Shown: positions 12,505 to 23,494 of the stretch, one piece after another
Layout: each line of letters opens with the position of its first letter
Numbering within the stretch: position 1 is the stretch's first letter
Source of the DNA: Paramecium tetraurelia
Taxonomy: Eukaryota; Ciliophora; Oligohymenophorea; Peniculida; Parameciidae
Assembly (NCBI RefSeq): GCF_000165425.1
Contig: NW_001799622.1
Location: 186,001-250,000 of the forward strand
Direction of reading: 5' to 3'
DNA: 64,000 bases
Position numbers and translations under genes: made by a program
Notes under the pieces: model-generated
Told to the model about the DNA's origin: nothing
Databases searched by the model: none
The model's input: the letters and a program-made list of their open reading frames with translations, nothing else

Positions 12505-14754
12505 ATGCATAGATCTACTATTTAGATAAGTGAATAGCCATTACATTATAAATCAATCTATATGGTTTTTTCAAAAAGGTTTAAAAAGATTAACATCCTG
12601 AAATCAATATAAACTAATACTTTAAAATTTGACAATCATCTTCTAATCCTAATCTTAGATTTCCAGCAATTTTGTAGGGTTTGTGTTTTGAACATCATAG
12701 AATTGGTTATAAATGGAAAATCATTCAATATCTAATCTTTATCATTGTTATTGTAATTTCTTAGAGAATAATACATATTCATTCTAGACACTCAAGATAC
12801 TTAACAAATTTAATAGGATTAGATCTATAGTAAATTATATGAATCATTTAGTTTAAACTTTAGTAATCCTTATAAAGAATATCAGTAAATCATTGTAAAG
12901 TGGAAAAAATTAGAGTACAGTTAATATCAACAGATTTGAATCAATCAAAATTGTTAAAAAGCTAAATCTGTAACTTTGAATGATTGTTCTACTCTCTTGA
13001 GTATTTAGGATTCATCTAAAATTCTTAAATTCTAGAATAAAATTAATACAAACTAATCACAAATCTATGACGTCAAGGTTCTCAAGTCTTTGAAACTCAA
13101 AGTTGATGACAAGTTTCAATTGAGTTTCATGGATAATAATATTATTGAAACAATAAAGAATAGTCATATCTATTTGAACAAGTAGAAGGGTTGGAGAGGG
13201 TGAAAGGAATAATCTGAATGAAGATTTTATGCTTCAGAATAATAAAATATATTACTTATTATTTATTTATGTAATAAATTACAAATTAGAAGTTTGAGTC
13301 ACTAAGAGAACAACTGACCTCATCTTATAAACAATCTCAAATACTATCTACTTAGAGACACCAATGCTAACTTTATTAATCTTCAATTATTAGGAGTGAA
13401 GACAGTTGTCTGGAATAAAGTAAACTTGAACAAGAGTAAGAATAGGATTTAGAATAAGGAACGTTGCCCACTTCAATAAGGTCTATGAAGAAGAAAAAAT
13501 AATAAGCTCGTGTGGTATAGATTTTACTCATCCCTTTAGATGGCATCATAATATAACTAAAAAGAAATTCTTTAAAGTACTAGCAAAAAAAGCATAATCC
13601 CAAAAATCATCATAATATAGAGGAACTATAGGAGACATTTGAATATGAAATCATTTCATAAAAAACTTAAATAACTCAGAAGCAGGAAATTTGTTGTTGA
13701 TGAATTTCACTAAATAGAAAAGAATTATAATGAAGACCTAAATATCATAGTCGGTAGATTGATACCAGATATTAAGTAATAAGTTTAAATGCTATTTAGT
13801 TAGGCGTAATGAAATTTTGACTTAGGATGAGTTGCTATCTCTATTTTTAAATGTCGAACAAATACAATAATTAAATTGCAAATTTTATGTGACAATACAA
13901 TGTAATTAATAATTCTATCTAAGAAATTTTACAAAAATATAAACACTTTCTTATTATTTCGTAATAATTCAAGATTTATATCCCTTTTTTTAAAATCTAT
14001 TATGATTACTGCAGCAGATTTTAATTAGAAAATATTAATAAACTACGTAATAGCAAAGTAGATAATTATTATTATTTCTAGGCAGAATTCAACTCATACA
14101 TTCAGGACATAGAGGCAAGCGGAATCCTTAAAGGTCTAACATTTGAATCCTTTCTTGTCAAACCTGTATAATAGTTACCTAGATATGTGTTGATGATAGA
14201 AAAGTTAGTTAAATATACTGAATTAAATCATCCTGATTACACTGGTCTCAAATAGATACAAGAATAATTCTGTAAAATCAACGAATAAATTAACCAAATG
14301 ATGAATACGTAATAAATTTTAATATTAGCTTTATAGAACTCAAAGCAATTTGAAATTACTGGCGTAATTCGGAACAATTGATTAATAGGAAATTGAGATG
14401 ATCTAAAAAAAGTAGCAAGAAGAAGAGCAATTCCTAAAAAATTTATAATAATAAGTTTCAATTTAGATTGTTTCCACTTTCAAATAGAAGGATGGAATCA
14501 ATACATTCATTGTCTACATAATCTAAGTATCTGTATCTTATACTCAAAGATTTAAATAAATACTTACAGAATAAGAACATATCAAAGATATAGTGATTTA
14601 ATTGAACTCCAAACAGCTTTATTAGATAGAAATTTTAGGACTGAATAATTCTAAAGGAACTGCATAAATCTAATTTCAGAAGACAAATTAATCTAAGCTC
14701 GCTAAGACTCCATATAGGATTTCCTAAAATCCATATTTTTTAATAAATAAATGA
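12505..14754 (+). CDS. Rho guanine-nucleotide exchange factor (DH-PH) with IQ motif
   Basis: Activates Rho/Rac-type GTPases at membranes. The DH domain spans about 13690-14330: VVDEFHQIEKNYNEDLNIIV at the start, EILTQDELLSLFLNVEQI, and the hallmark LVKPVQQLPRYVLMIEKLVKY with a following HPDYTGLKQI. It is preceded by an IQ-like helix (IIIIQRNYRRHLNMK) and a Lys-rich linker, and followed by a PH-like domain (NTFIVYIIQVSVSYTQRFK). Introns of 25, 28, 22 and 25 nt restore frame through this part. Upstream of about 13020 the exon structure is less sure; the ATG at 12505 is the first in the open frame after a TGA and may not be the true start. The stop TGA overlaps the ATG of the next gene. Confidence 0.65.
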
Positions 14755-15971
14755 AAAAATATGAAGATATTCTCATTTAGCATTTAGATCTCCCTGAAAA
14801 TTTCTTTGCTATAGATAAAGATCACAATGAAACTTTAGTTACAATGAGAGGTAGTTACACAACTTAGATGAGAAATACTTTGTTTTAAGAAGATGAGTTT
14901 GAAATTGTTGTATTTTTACCAGACGATAAGAGTATTACTTTGTAGATAACTAAACATTGCAAAACTATTGATTTAATAGATACTGTTTGCAGATCAATAT
15001 TTTTAGATAGAAACTTTGATTTCAAATTGATGATTCTTCAAAACAACACTTGCAGATACTTAGATGACAATGAAGTTGTTTATAAAGTAATGAAAAATTA
15101 CAATCACAAAAAAAGAAGTACTATAGTAGATGTATTATTTTTAGATTTCCTGTCTAAATTATTAAATGGGATCTATTATTCATTTAGTTCTCAGTAATAA
15201 CCGAAATTTTATTTAAAGAAATACTTGTATCTCAGTTATGAAATTGAATTTTAAGAATTTAATAAAAATAAACGGAGATCCCTTCTATTATTTTATTAAG
15301 AATTATCGCAATTAAAATTCAATCATTCTAATTTGAGTCAAAAAGATTATGTAATTCAAATTGCATTAGCAATCTGTATTCTATATAACAATCAAATACA
15401 TAAGATTAGAACATACGAAAAAGTGAGAATGCATTGGTTTCAGAACTTTGTGCCTTTATTAATCTTAAATAGTGTAAAGAAGGTTGATTGGAAGAAATAG
15501 ATCTTCTAACAAATTAAGAGAATATTGATTGAATTGCAAGATTAATAAAATCAACAAGAATCAAAAAATGAAATAAGAATCTTAGAAATTTAATTCCTTA
15601 ATAATCTTTATAAATAAAAATTACATGGAATGAAGATGTTCACAGTGAAAATGATGTAAAATTCATTTCTCAAAAAATAAAAGAGGATGCCTATTAACAT
15701 TACACTTGGTATTCTACATAATGAGATCTTGATATTTGAATTAAATCAAAGAATTCCATTAATGTAGTTCCCAATTTAGTAATTGCAGTAGATATCTATT
15801 TAGAATAGTGTAATGGTAACTACTTTTCTTGATGGATACATTACTTTTAAACATTAATCAATTATGGAAGTCTATAGATTAATGGAAGAATACTAACAAA
15901 TCAGTCTTTTAAAAGATAAATTAGGCTATCCAGATACAGTAGAAACGAACGATGTAAGTTAAATCATCTGA
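14751..15971 (+). CDS. FERM-domain-like protein
   Basis: An intronless frame of 406 codons. The N-terminal part has a ubiquitin-like F1 lobe (ITKHCKTIDLIDTVCRSIFL). The middle is helical like F2 (KFNHSNLSQKDYVIQIALAI). The last 120 residues look like the PH-like F3 lobe, with alternating strands (NITLGILHNEILIFELNQRI, GYITFKHQSIMEVYRLMEEY) and a closing helix. FERM proteins link membranes to the cytoskeleton, and in myosins or FARP proteins they are joined to motor or RhoGEF parts. The start ATG overlaps the stop of the upstream RhoGEF (ATGA), so the two may act together or may be one gene split by a frame error. Confidence 0.55.
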
Positions 15972-16026
15972 GTTTATTTATATTATAAATTTTGAGTTAG
16001 CATGTGTTTAAATGATCAGAGTAATA

Positions 16027-17571
16027 TCATAAATCTAGAATGATTTTATCTTTCTTCACTAATTCTTACTAACTTTCATTTAATTAATTCTCTTGTGATT
16101 GATTTGTATTTGAATTTAGTTTCATATTCTTGATATACTTTGAATCGTCTTGAGTGGAATTGTTAATTCTTTATTGTTTCAGATCAAGCCAAGGATACTT
16201 ATTTTGAATTAATATTGTTGAAAATTCAGCTCTGCAAAATGGGCAATTTTTTTATTTTTCTAGCCAAGAAGTCAAACATTTCTAATGAAATATGTGAAAA
16301 CATGGAGTAACTGAACAATTTCGTTATTGTTTTTTCTACCCATGTTTTATAGATTCCAAGCATATTACGCATTCCTCAAACTGTGTCAATCCAGGATATA
16401 ACTAAACAAGCTTCTTATATGCAATTACTCCAAAATAGTCCTTGATAAATTTTTCACTAAATCCTAATATAATAATGATCAAAACTACCATTAGGTTGTT
16501 TTTTTTATCTAATCACTTCTAATTGAACTTAATTATTTTGATTAATCCGTATTTATCTAAGACGTAGGGCTTATTACTCTGCTTGCAATTTTTTTGTTTT
16601 GAGGAAACTTAGAACACAAGTTACTAACAATAAAGCACCTACAACTGTTCCAACAACTATGATAATAATTTTATTCCTTTCAAGTTACCCATAGTCTGCA
16701 GAGTCATTAGATATAATTGTAATCTTAAATTATGCTTTTTCAGATTTGTTGTTATATAATCCGATGTAAAGGATATTACTCCCATATTGACTGGGTTGTA
16801 AATTGCTAAGCTCTTCTAATAGAGATGTGCTATTGTTTAGGACTTTACTCATAGACAGGTCTGGAATAGTTTTCTGGGGAATATCTCTAAATGCTAAACT
16901 ATATACTTAATATAGATTAATACAAATTTACATACTGTTTTATCATCGATGGTTGTGTCCGATAATAATTACAAATCCAGATTTTTATATTGATAATAAT
17001 AGAAGATCCATGAAAATGAATCTAATGCTACATTTTCTTGATTGCTACTCAAGATATATTTTGAAGGAAGCTAGCAAAAGAATCCCACTTAATTAATTTG
17101 ACACTCACAGTGATCGATTTGACAATATGATTGACTTATGGATTTTGTATCATTATAACCCTGGCAATCATTTATGCAACCAGCTTTGTACGGGTCTTAA
17201 TTATATGTTAATTAATAGTCAATTTAACCTCCTGATTCCGATTAGCATAGTAAATAAATTGTATGGTAATAAAAGTACTCAATAAGCTATGCATTGCTAT
17301 TTGATTGTATGCTATGTAAGTCATAAACAATTTAGCTTTCCTTATTTAATTTTAAATTTTGAATGTCAAAAGTTTACGATTCTAAATCCAAATTTGAAAC
17401 GAAGCAAGCCACCGCTGATTCTCTGTTTCGATCTTAATCTAATAAAAATTTGATGATTATGCTCGGAACCATTTCGGTGAAATTTGTTGTTAAAGTAAGA
17501 GTCTAATTAATTTGAATAGTGCCTTAATGATGAAAAGCATTGCAAATGTAAAAGAATAGAAGTATGAACAT
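16027..17571 (-). CDS. Membrane-anchored RING-H2 E3 ubiquitin ligase
   Basis: The protein starts with a signal peptide (MFILLFFYICNAFHHQG). A luminal region has a Cys-rich EGF-like patch (CINDCQGYNDTK...CQIDHCECQINQVGFFCQ). One membrane segment follows (NKIIIIVVGTVVGALLLVTC), then a cytosolic RING-H2 finger: CVICLESI, CFHIFHQKCLTSW and NCPFC. This order (signal peptide, ectodomain, TM, RING-H2) is that of RNF13/GRAIL-like ligases, which ubiquitinate membrane cargo. Introns near 16900 (GTATGTAAAT...) and between the TM and the RING restore frame. The tail is Asn/Ser/Gln-rich and unstructured. Confidence 0.75.
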
Positions 17572-18191
17572 TTTATTATATATTATAATTTAGATCAGAA
17601 ATTAATTAAAAGCTTGATATGCTCTTAATGAACACTATTATGAATTATCAAAAACTTAGTTTAATATATTCAACACGACAGTTAAAGCATAGCAATAATA
17701 GTCATATTCAATGAAGAAAGTAAAAAAACTGTATATTCAAAAAATAACTAATTAATTCTAATGGATGAAAGCAGAATTGTGATATTATTTGGGTTAATCC
17801 TATATAATATACATTAGCTGACAAAATTCTAATAATTAACATTGTTGATTAATCTAAGTAATATTTTATAAAATAAATATTAAACTTTAACTATATGAGA
17901 TTAGAAGTATTATTTATTTATAATAAAGAGTATTTAAAAATAATAACATTGTTATTCTATTGGATTTAAGGGTTTTTGAAAGTAGTGCAAACAATCTTAA
18001 TTTTGATTCAAAGGGGGACATCACAAATGGATATCACAAATAAATATAAAACAAAATCTTACTTTTCATTATTATTACTAGTTTTATTTATAACAATAAC
18101 AATTTAAATACAGTCGCTTAACGGAGATTGATAAAATAATCTAATTTTTGAGATATATAATATATCATATGTGTTTAATAATAATATACAT
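17572..18191. other. Intergenic, AT-rich
   Basis: Between two minus-strand genes. Only short frames (under 30 codons) with no recognisable motif. It should hold the promoter of the RING-H2 gene on its left side and the 3' region of the selenoprotein gene on its right. Confidence 0.5.
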
Positions 18192-18280
18192 GGATTAGAA
18201 CATTAATCAATTAGTTCTTCAGAAAATAAATTACTTTTATTTAAACTTATCTTCCTCATTTATTATTAATGTACCAATCC
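18192..18280 (-). promoter_or_regulatory. SECIS element of the selenoprotein W gene
   Basis: On the minus strand, about 30 nt after the SelW stop, the RNA can fold as a eukaryotic SECIS. The basal helix is about 16 bp with one mismatch and one G-U pair (GGATTGGTACATTAAT against ATTAATGTTCTAATCC). An asymmetric internal loop follows, then the quartet with ATGA on the 5' side (18259-18256) and TGA on the 3' side (18221-18219). The upper helix is 11 bp (GAAGATAAGTT with AATTTATTTTC, two G-U pairs). The apical loop is TAAATAAAAGT, with the unpaired A run expected there. Quartet, helix length and A-rich apex all match the SECIS consensus that recruits SBP2 and EFsec. Confidence 0.85.
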
Positions 18281-18308
18281 TATATATTATCTGACTTTGA
18301 AGAGACTC

Positions 18309-18654
18309 TCAAGCCTCAACGTAATTCTTTAATTTGTTCAAAATTGGCTGACATGTTTTTTCGTTAAAGATGCCTTCACCTTTTTTTTTTGAATGAACAA
18401 CTTGTTTTTTACCATTTTTTGTAACTTCAATTTCAAAATATCCAGATACCTAACATATAAATGGGAATTACATTCGGGGTCTGCTCGCCTGTAATCTTTG
18501 CATGAGGATATATTATTTATAAACATTCAACAAAGAAATTGTAAAATGAACCATAACCTCATCCACTGCAATAGACTATGTGGACAGAAAATTCTGTGTC
18601 TTTCTTAGTACTCATTTGTTTAACAGATTCAGGAACTGTAGGTTTAGAGCCCAT
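18309..18654 (-). CDS. SELENOW: Selenoprotein W (Rdx family), TGA decoded as selenocysteine
   Basis: A small thioredoxin-fold selenoprotein thought to act in redox regulation. The frame reads MGSKPTVPESVKQMSTKKDT, then VHIVYCSG-U-GYGSF with the CxxU redox motif; TGA at 18561-18559 (codon 32) takes the Sec position. The Rdx hallmark follows: NVSGYFEIEV, a Lys-rich turn and SKKKGEGIF. It ends KLKNYVEA at the TGA 18311-18309. One 22-nt intron (GTAATTCCC...GTTAG) interrupts the TP-N/V-SG region. Without it the coding length is 324 nt, 107 residues plus stop, about the size of SelW with a short N-terminal extension. The SECIS downstream supports Sec insertion. In this code TGA is also the only stop, so one codon has both meanings within this gene. 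Confidence 0.9.
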
Positions 18655-19342
18655 TATATTATTTAAATTAATAAATCTTTTTTGTCATTGACTTATTGAT
18701 AAATTGTATAAAATCTATTCTTTTTTCTTAAAAGATAAATAATTAATAATTATTCTGTATAAAGTAATTGTTGTAAGCTTCATAATAAGCTAATAATTTG
18801 TATCATAATTTTTAATCAATATTATAACAATTAAGTTGTGACATTACATAGGTTCTCATAAATACCAAATTATGATTAAAAATGATATAAAACATCCAAA
18901 AAACTTGTGTCTATGTAATTATAAAAAAAGAATCACTAATAAATTTACTCATTTTTAATTTAAATTCTGTAATATAAATAATAAAATTTTGATGTAAAAT
19001 AACTTAATCAAACTTACTTATTATTGTAAATATGACATGAATAATAAACACATCATTTAATTATTGAATTATATATCCATCAGCAATTATAATATATATA
19101 GAAGCAGTTAAGATTACATCATTTAGTGATTAATTCATTTATCTAGAGTAAATAAAAGACTATCTAAAATATAAAAATCTAATTTCCATTTTTAGAATTC
19201 CAGCAAATTATATTAAATATCTCCTCTTTAAATCGATATTAAATAGATCGGAATTATTATCAGATTAACAGAACATTGCTTCTTTTTGTCATAAATAAAT
19301 AGTTTATTATGAAATATTTCATTTATAATTTTATATAAAAAG
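18655..19342. other. Intergenic between divergent genes
   Basis: About 690 bases, over 80% A+T, with no coding frame of note. It is the promoter region for the SelW gene (-) and the following coiled-coil gene (+). Loose inverted repeats occur: ATTACATAG near 18844 with CTATGTAAT near 18912, and TTTTTAATCA near 18809 with TGATTAAAAA near 18873. They could form a long imperfect hairpin, but I cannot assign a function. Confidence 0.45.
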
Positions 19343-20149
19343 ATGTAGGATAATTAAGACTTTGATCCAGACATTCCTGCTCCACCTATTTTGGATTCGC
19401 CTAAATCATAAGAATACCAAAAGGTATATATTATAGAATAATTTAGTTACAATAAAAGTATTAGGCAATCAAGCAAATAGTGATGTCAAGTGAAAATTCA
19501 AAGAACCCTTCAGAAGTTTTACAGAAATTGCAAGCGTTCTTTAATGGGAGATTGGGTAAGGTAGAATCATAATCAGAATAAACCCAGCCTGAAATGATAA
19601 AGAGTGCTAATGTTTCGAGGAGATTCATTTTTTAGAAACCTGGAACTGCAAACAACTTAAATTATACTCAAGATCTAGAAAAATAGAATTCAATCTTAAA
19701 ATAAAGAATACTTAAAGTTTCTTAAGCAAGGGAGAATGATACCAATTAAATTTAGCTTGAATATAACAAAATGAAAGTCAGAGTAGAAAATTTAGAATCA
19801 GAAAATAAAAAACTAAAAACAGATTTCTAGAAGTGCTATACTCAATTAAAGGAGATGAAGCAAGAGAAGGAGGAAGAGGAGAAGATGAAATGGCATAGAG
19901 AGGCTGTTTCGGACAAAAACCCATATTTAATGGAGGAATTTCGAAAGAAATTGGATGAAAAGGATAAAGAAATTAAAAGATTATCAAAAAATCTTAAGAA
20001 AGTACAGATTATTAGTGTATAATTCCTAGTTCACAATTCTAGAAAAGAAGTTATGGGTAAAGGAAAAGGCATTCGAAGTAGAAAGAAGCGAATATTTGGA
20101 TAGGATTTTATATTTAAGTGGAAGACTTGGATTAACAAAATTGGAATGA
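19343..20149 (+). CDS. Short coiled-coil protein
   Basis: Starts MQDNQDFDPDIPAPPILDSP. An intron of about 41 nt after codon 30 and one of 28 nt near 20010 restore frame; the product ends YLDRILYLSGRLGLTKLE before the TGA at 20147. The middle (residues about 100-220) is a Lys/Glu-rich coiled coil (MKQEKEEEEKMKWHREA). I do not recognise the family. The Pro-rich N-terminus and coiled coil suggest an adaptor or cytoskeletal role, by composition only. Confidence 0.7.
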
Positions 20150-20354
20150 TAGCTAATAAATTTTCAAAGTTTTTTTATTTAAATTAATAAAAAGTTTAAA
20201 ATTTATTATTTTAATGGATATTATATCTGAATATCAAATTTATAATAAATTTAAGCTTATTAATCAATTAAATATGTCTTCAATAATAGTTAGCAAGGTT
20301 AGCATAATAATCAAAGTTAATTCTAAATAAATAATATTAATAATATGTTTTATT

Positions 20355-21416
20355 TCAATCTAACATCTCTTTAAACACTGCAATACATTAATTTGTATTA
20401 AATTTAAATCTATCATATGTTTTCCTTCTATAAATTCTCTTTTGACCCATCATCGCCAATTTATCTGCTTTTTTGACATATTTCCTTTTTTCTCTAACTT
20501 ACCCTGATTTTGCTATATCTGAATCCTTAAATTACTCAGTCACTGAAACATATTTTCTATCTGGCTATGCAAACAAAAAGGGTTATTATTATAACTATGG
20601 TGTAGTTTAAGATTATGGAATAGGTATTTATTGTTAAACTTGATGAATAATTTTTGGTTCTGAATCTTCGCTGTCAGAGTTATTTTCTAGCATTCTAAGC
20701 AATCTAATAGATTGTTACTGTTCTGCTTTGAAAAATTCATCTTATTGTTGTTAAGTGTCCAGTTCTCGACCTTCTGCTTTGATCTTTTTGGATATATTAT
20801 TGAAACCATCATTTTATGGGTCTGAATTGTTTGAATTGATGATGATTTTCTTTTGCTTTGCTTCAGAATCGATTAGTTTTGAGATTTGCTACAATGAGTC
20901 TAATATTTTAGATAGTTGATTGGTTTGCTGCTTGACTTGATCTCTGAGATCTTAGATTAATTTATCCCAAATCTTGTATTCCTAGTTGTCGGCAACCAAC
21001 TAAAAAGTCCATTAATTTGATTAATCTTTATAAAAGAGCATATGTTATCCAACCTTTTTTAAAGCCATTTATTAAGAGTTGGTAGGATGCTCAACTTGGA
21101 GGATTCCTTCTACTTGTTTGAAATGATCAAACTCAATTGTTTCCTTTCTTTTTTGGTACAATAGTTTTAGACTTTCTTGGAGAATTTAATCAAACTTTGC
21201 AATTTAAAGTGTCAATTCATTTAGAGTATCTAAAGGTTCTGGATTATCATGTTGTAAAATCAAGTTAGCAACTGATCTTTTAAATTATAAGAGCTCTATC
21301 GTCATATGATTTTGGTGATCTTTGGCAATACAAATTGGGCAGAGGACAGCATGTTTGCATAAGCCTTTTAAACAGATGTGGGTCTTAACTTAACCTTCAT
21401 GATATTGACACTTCAT
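20355..21416 (-). CDS. B-box zinc finger protein
   Basis: An intronless frame of 354 codons. The N-terminus is a B-box-type zinc-binding motif: CQYHEGQVKTHICLKG, LCKHAVLCPICIAKDH, then QNH. This ligand order resembles TRIM B-boxes, but no RING precedes it. The rest is helical with heptads (LNELTLQIAKFDQILQESLK; QTNQLSKILDSLQQISKLID) and an acidic patch (NNSDSEDSEP). The C-terminus is basic and ends FKEMLD. Stand-alone B-box plus coiled-coil proteins are numerous in Paramecium; the partner is unknown. Confidence 0.7.
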
Positions 21417-21461
21417 TGAATTGTGAAAAAAAATAATCCTCCTTTTAATTATTTAGTTTCT

Positions 21462-22785
21462 ATGTAAATAGGATAAGTAATATTAACAACTCTCTATTTT
21501 ATATAAGGATTAATTGTAGGTTTGCCTGGAGGAGCAATCTAAGTGTTATTTGCGCATGAGAAGGACATTGGGATATTCACATTATGTACAATACCTTGGG
21601 CATTCAAATTTGTATGGTCACCAATCTAAGATTATTATTTTATTGAAAAATTCGGCAAGCGAAAAACTTATATAGTTCCATTTCTTTCACTTATGGGAGT
21701 TCTCTTGATATTGGTTGCAAATGCTGAACATACTCTGCTCAATCTATTTTATTATTACATTGCATTGATGGTTTGTTTATCCACAAGTGACACTGCAATA
21801 GATGGATGGTCAGTTACATTATTATCCAACGTAGCTCAATAAAGTGTATGCTAAACGTTTGGATAATAGGTTGGTTGGTTCATCTCTTAATCTATTTTCA
21901 TATTGCTGAATCAAAAAAACATAATCAATTTCGGTCAATATTAATAAACTCTAGGAATAATATGTATAGTCATGTCGATTATTGTTATTTTCGTTAAGGA
22001 AACGAATCCCGATGAAGTCATACATTACCAAAGTTTAATTCATCAGATTAAATAGGTGAAGGGACTTTATTACAACAAAAACTTAAGATTTTTGTGTCTA
22101 TTCATCTTCCTCTAGAGAAATGGAATAGCCTTCATGGATGTAGCAGCTCCGATAGTAATGATAAGAGCAGGAATGGAAAAGGCATTCATAAGTCAGGCTT
22201 AAATTCTCATATTCTGTTGCACTTTTTGGATTCCTTTGGTGATCGGTTACTTCATCTCAGGCAAAAAGAAAGAAAATGCCTTGGTTATAAGTGCTTTGAC
22301 TTATCAAACTATCAATATGACATTCTTTTTATTAGATTATTATGAATATCGAAAACACCCATTAACTGAAGGCACAATAAATTAATTTTAATACTTATTT
22401 TGTTTCCAATTGTTAGTACATGAGTATTTATATTGTTTGAATAAGTAGAATTTTTAAGAAAATCTTTACTGTGTGTGCTTTTTCATTTGTTGCCGAAATT
22501 GTTGAACCTTAACTAGCAGGAATGCAAATATCTATTATTAGTTCATTACATAATGTCAGTAGAGTGATCTTGGATCCTTTGATTTTGCAATCGACTGCAT
22601 ATTTTAATATATATGCCTTGGTTTTAATATGTGTGCTTTATTAGATAATTGTGTTGAGAAAATATGGAGATGAATTCAAAATCAAATAGTTTATAGCCAA
22701 AGAAAATTGGACACTTCATACGCAAGACACACTTGATGGTTATCAAGAATTATAGGAAATTAAAGGATTAAATAATCAACCATGA
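21462..22785 (+). CDS. Acetyl-CoA transporter, SLC33A1/AT-1 family
   Basis: A multi-pass membrane carrier of the major facilitator type that imports acetyl-CoA into the ER/Golgi for protein or sugar acetylation. Family motifs are IPWAFKFVWSPIQDYYF in an early loop, GKRKTYIVPFLSL, STSDTAIDGWSV and QTFGQQVGWFISQS. The second half contains RNGIAFMDVAAPIVMIRAGM and AFSFVAEIVEPQLAGMQISI. One 22-nt intron (GTATTTATATTGTTTGAATAAG) near 22430 restores frame; without it the gene is exactly 434 codons including stop. The start ATG is the only one before the first membrane helix (LTTLYFIQGLIVGLPGGA). The N-terminus is short compared with animal AT-1. Confidence 0.8.
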
Positions 22786-22818
22786 TTATTATTATTATTA
22801 AATATAATATCCATAAGC

Positions 22819-23105
22819 ATGCTTCGAAAATTATTCTTTTCATTTTCTCAAGACATCGAAAAGGTCATGGCTGACAAACTCACTTAAGTCTTGAAAGCCA
22901 CTAAAGTTGAAGTCATTGATACATCTGGAGGATGTAAATCATTAATCAAATTACCATAGGTGGTTCTATGTATCGATTGGAAATTGAATCTCCTGAGTTT
23001 CAAGGCAAATCAAAAGTGAAATAACATTAAATGGTTGTAGAAGCTTTAAAGGCTGAATTAGCAGGTGCTCATGGGTATTCGATTAAAACTAACATCCCCA
23101 AGTGA
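22819..23105 (+). CDS. BolA-like protein, BOLA3 type (mitochondrial Fe-S assembly)
   Basis: BolA proteins partner with monothiol glutaredoxins; BOLA3 helps transfer Fe-S clusters to mitochondrial enzymes. The N-terminus MLRKLFFSFSQ looks like a mitochondrial presequence. The conserved core is present: VEVIDTSGG, CGSMYRLEIESPEFQGK, VKQHQMVVEALKAEL and AHGYSIKTNIPK, including the Cys and the C-terminal His used in cluster binding. A 26-nt intron falls inside the Cys codon of SGG-CGS. After its removal the gene is 87 codons including stop, a normal BolA size. It sits 33 bases behind the acetyl-CoA transporter on the same strand. Confidence 0.9.
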
Positions 23106-23191
23106 TTCACATTATTTGTTTATATAATCAATTTAATATTAACTTATTGGGTGCAACTCTCCTCACTTTTACTTTTCCATAACTCCATCCG

Positions 23192-23356
23192 ATGAAGTAT
23201 GAAAAAAGTAGTATTTTTTGGATTACTATTTTGAAAGGCTCTTTCACTCAGGAAATGGAACTAAAAGGGTTGTATGTACTCAAAATTCCTTATTTGGTAG
23301 ATGATCAATTCAGGATTCCAGATATTCTTGAACGAAAAAAAGATTATTTATTATGA
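23192..23356 (+). CDS. Small ORF between BOLA3 and the PX gene, doubtful
   Basis: Open frame MKYEKSSIFWITILKGSF... to DILERKKDYLL, 54 codons, and the same frame is also open for about 30 codons upstream without an ATG. The wording is protein-like, but I recognise no family and see no clear intron that would link it to a neighbour. It fills the 390-base space between two genes on the same strand, so it may be part of a 5' region or a remnant. Confidence 0.25.
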   Translation: MKYEKSSIFWITILKGSFTQEMELKGLYVLKIPYLVDDQFRIPDILERKKDYLL

Positions 23357-23494
23357 GCACTGTTATTAAATGTCTTATTGATGGAATTTTAATTCAGATT
23401 ATAGTGATTAATAATATTTCGTCATTAATTAATAAATGCATAATCAAAGTTCTTTGTGATTAAACCCAGAAAATGCATAAATTAAATTTATTTA

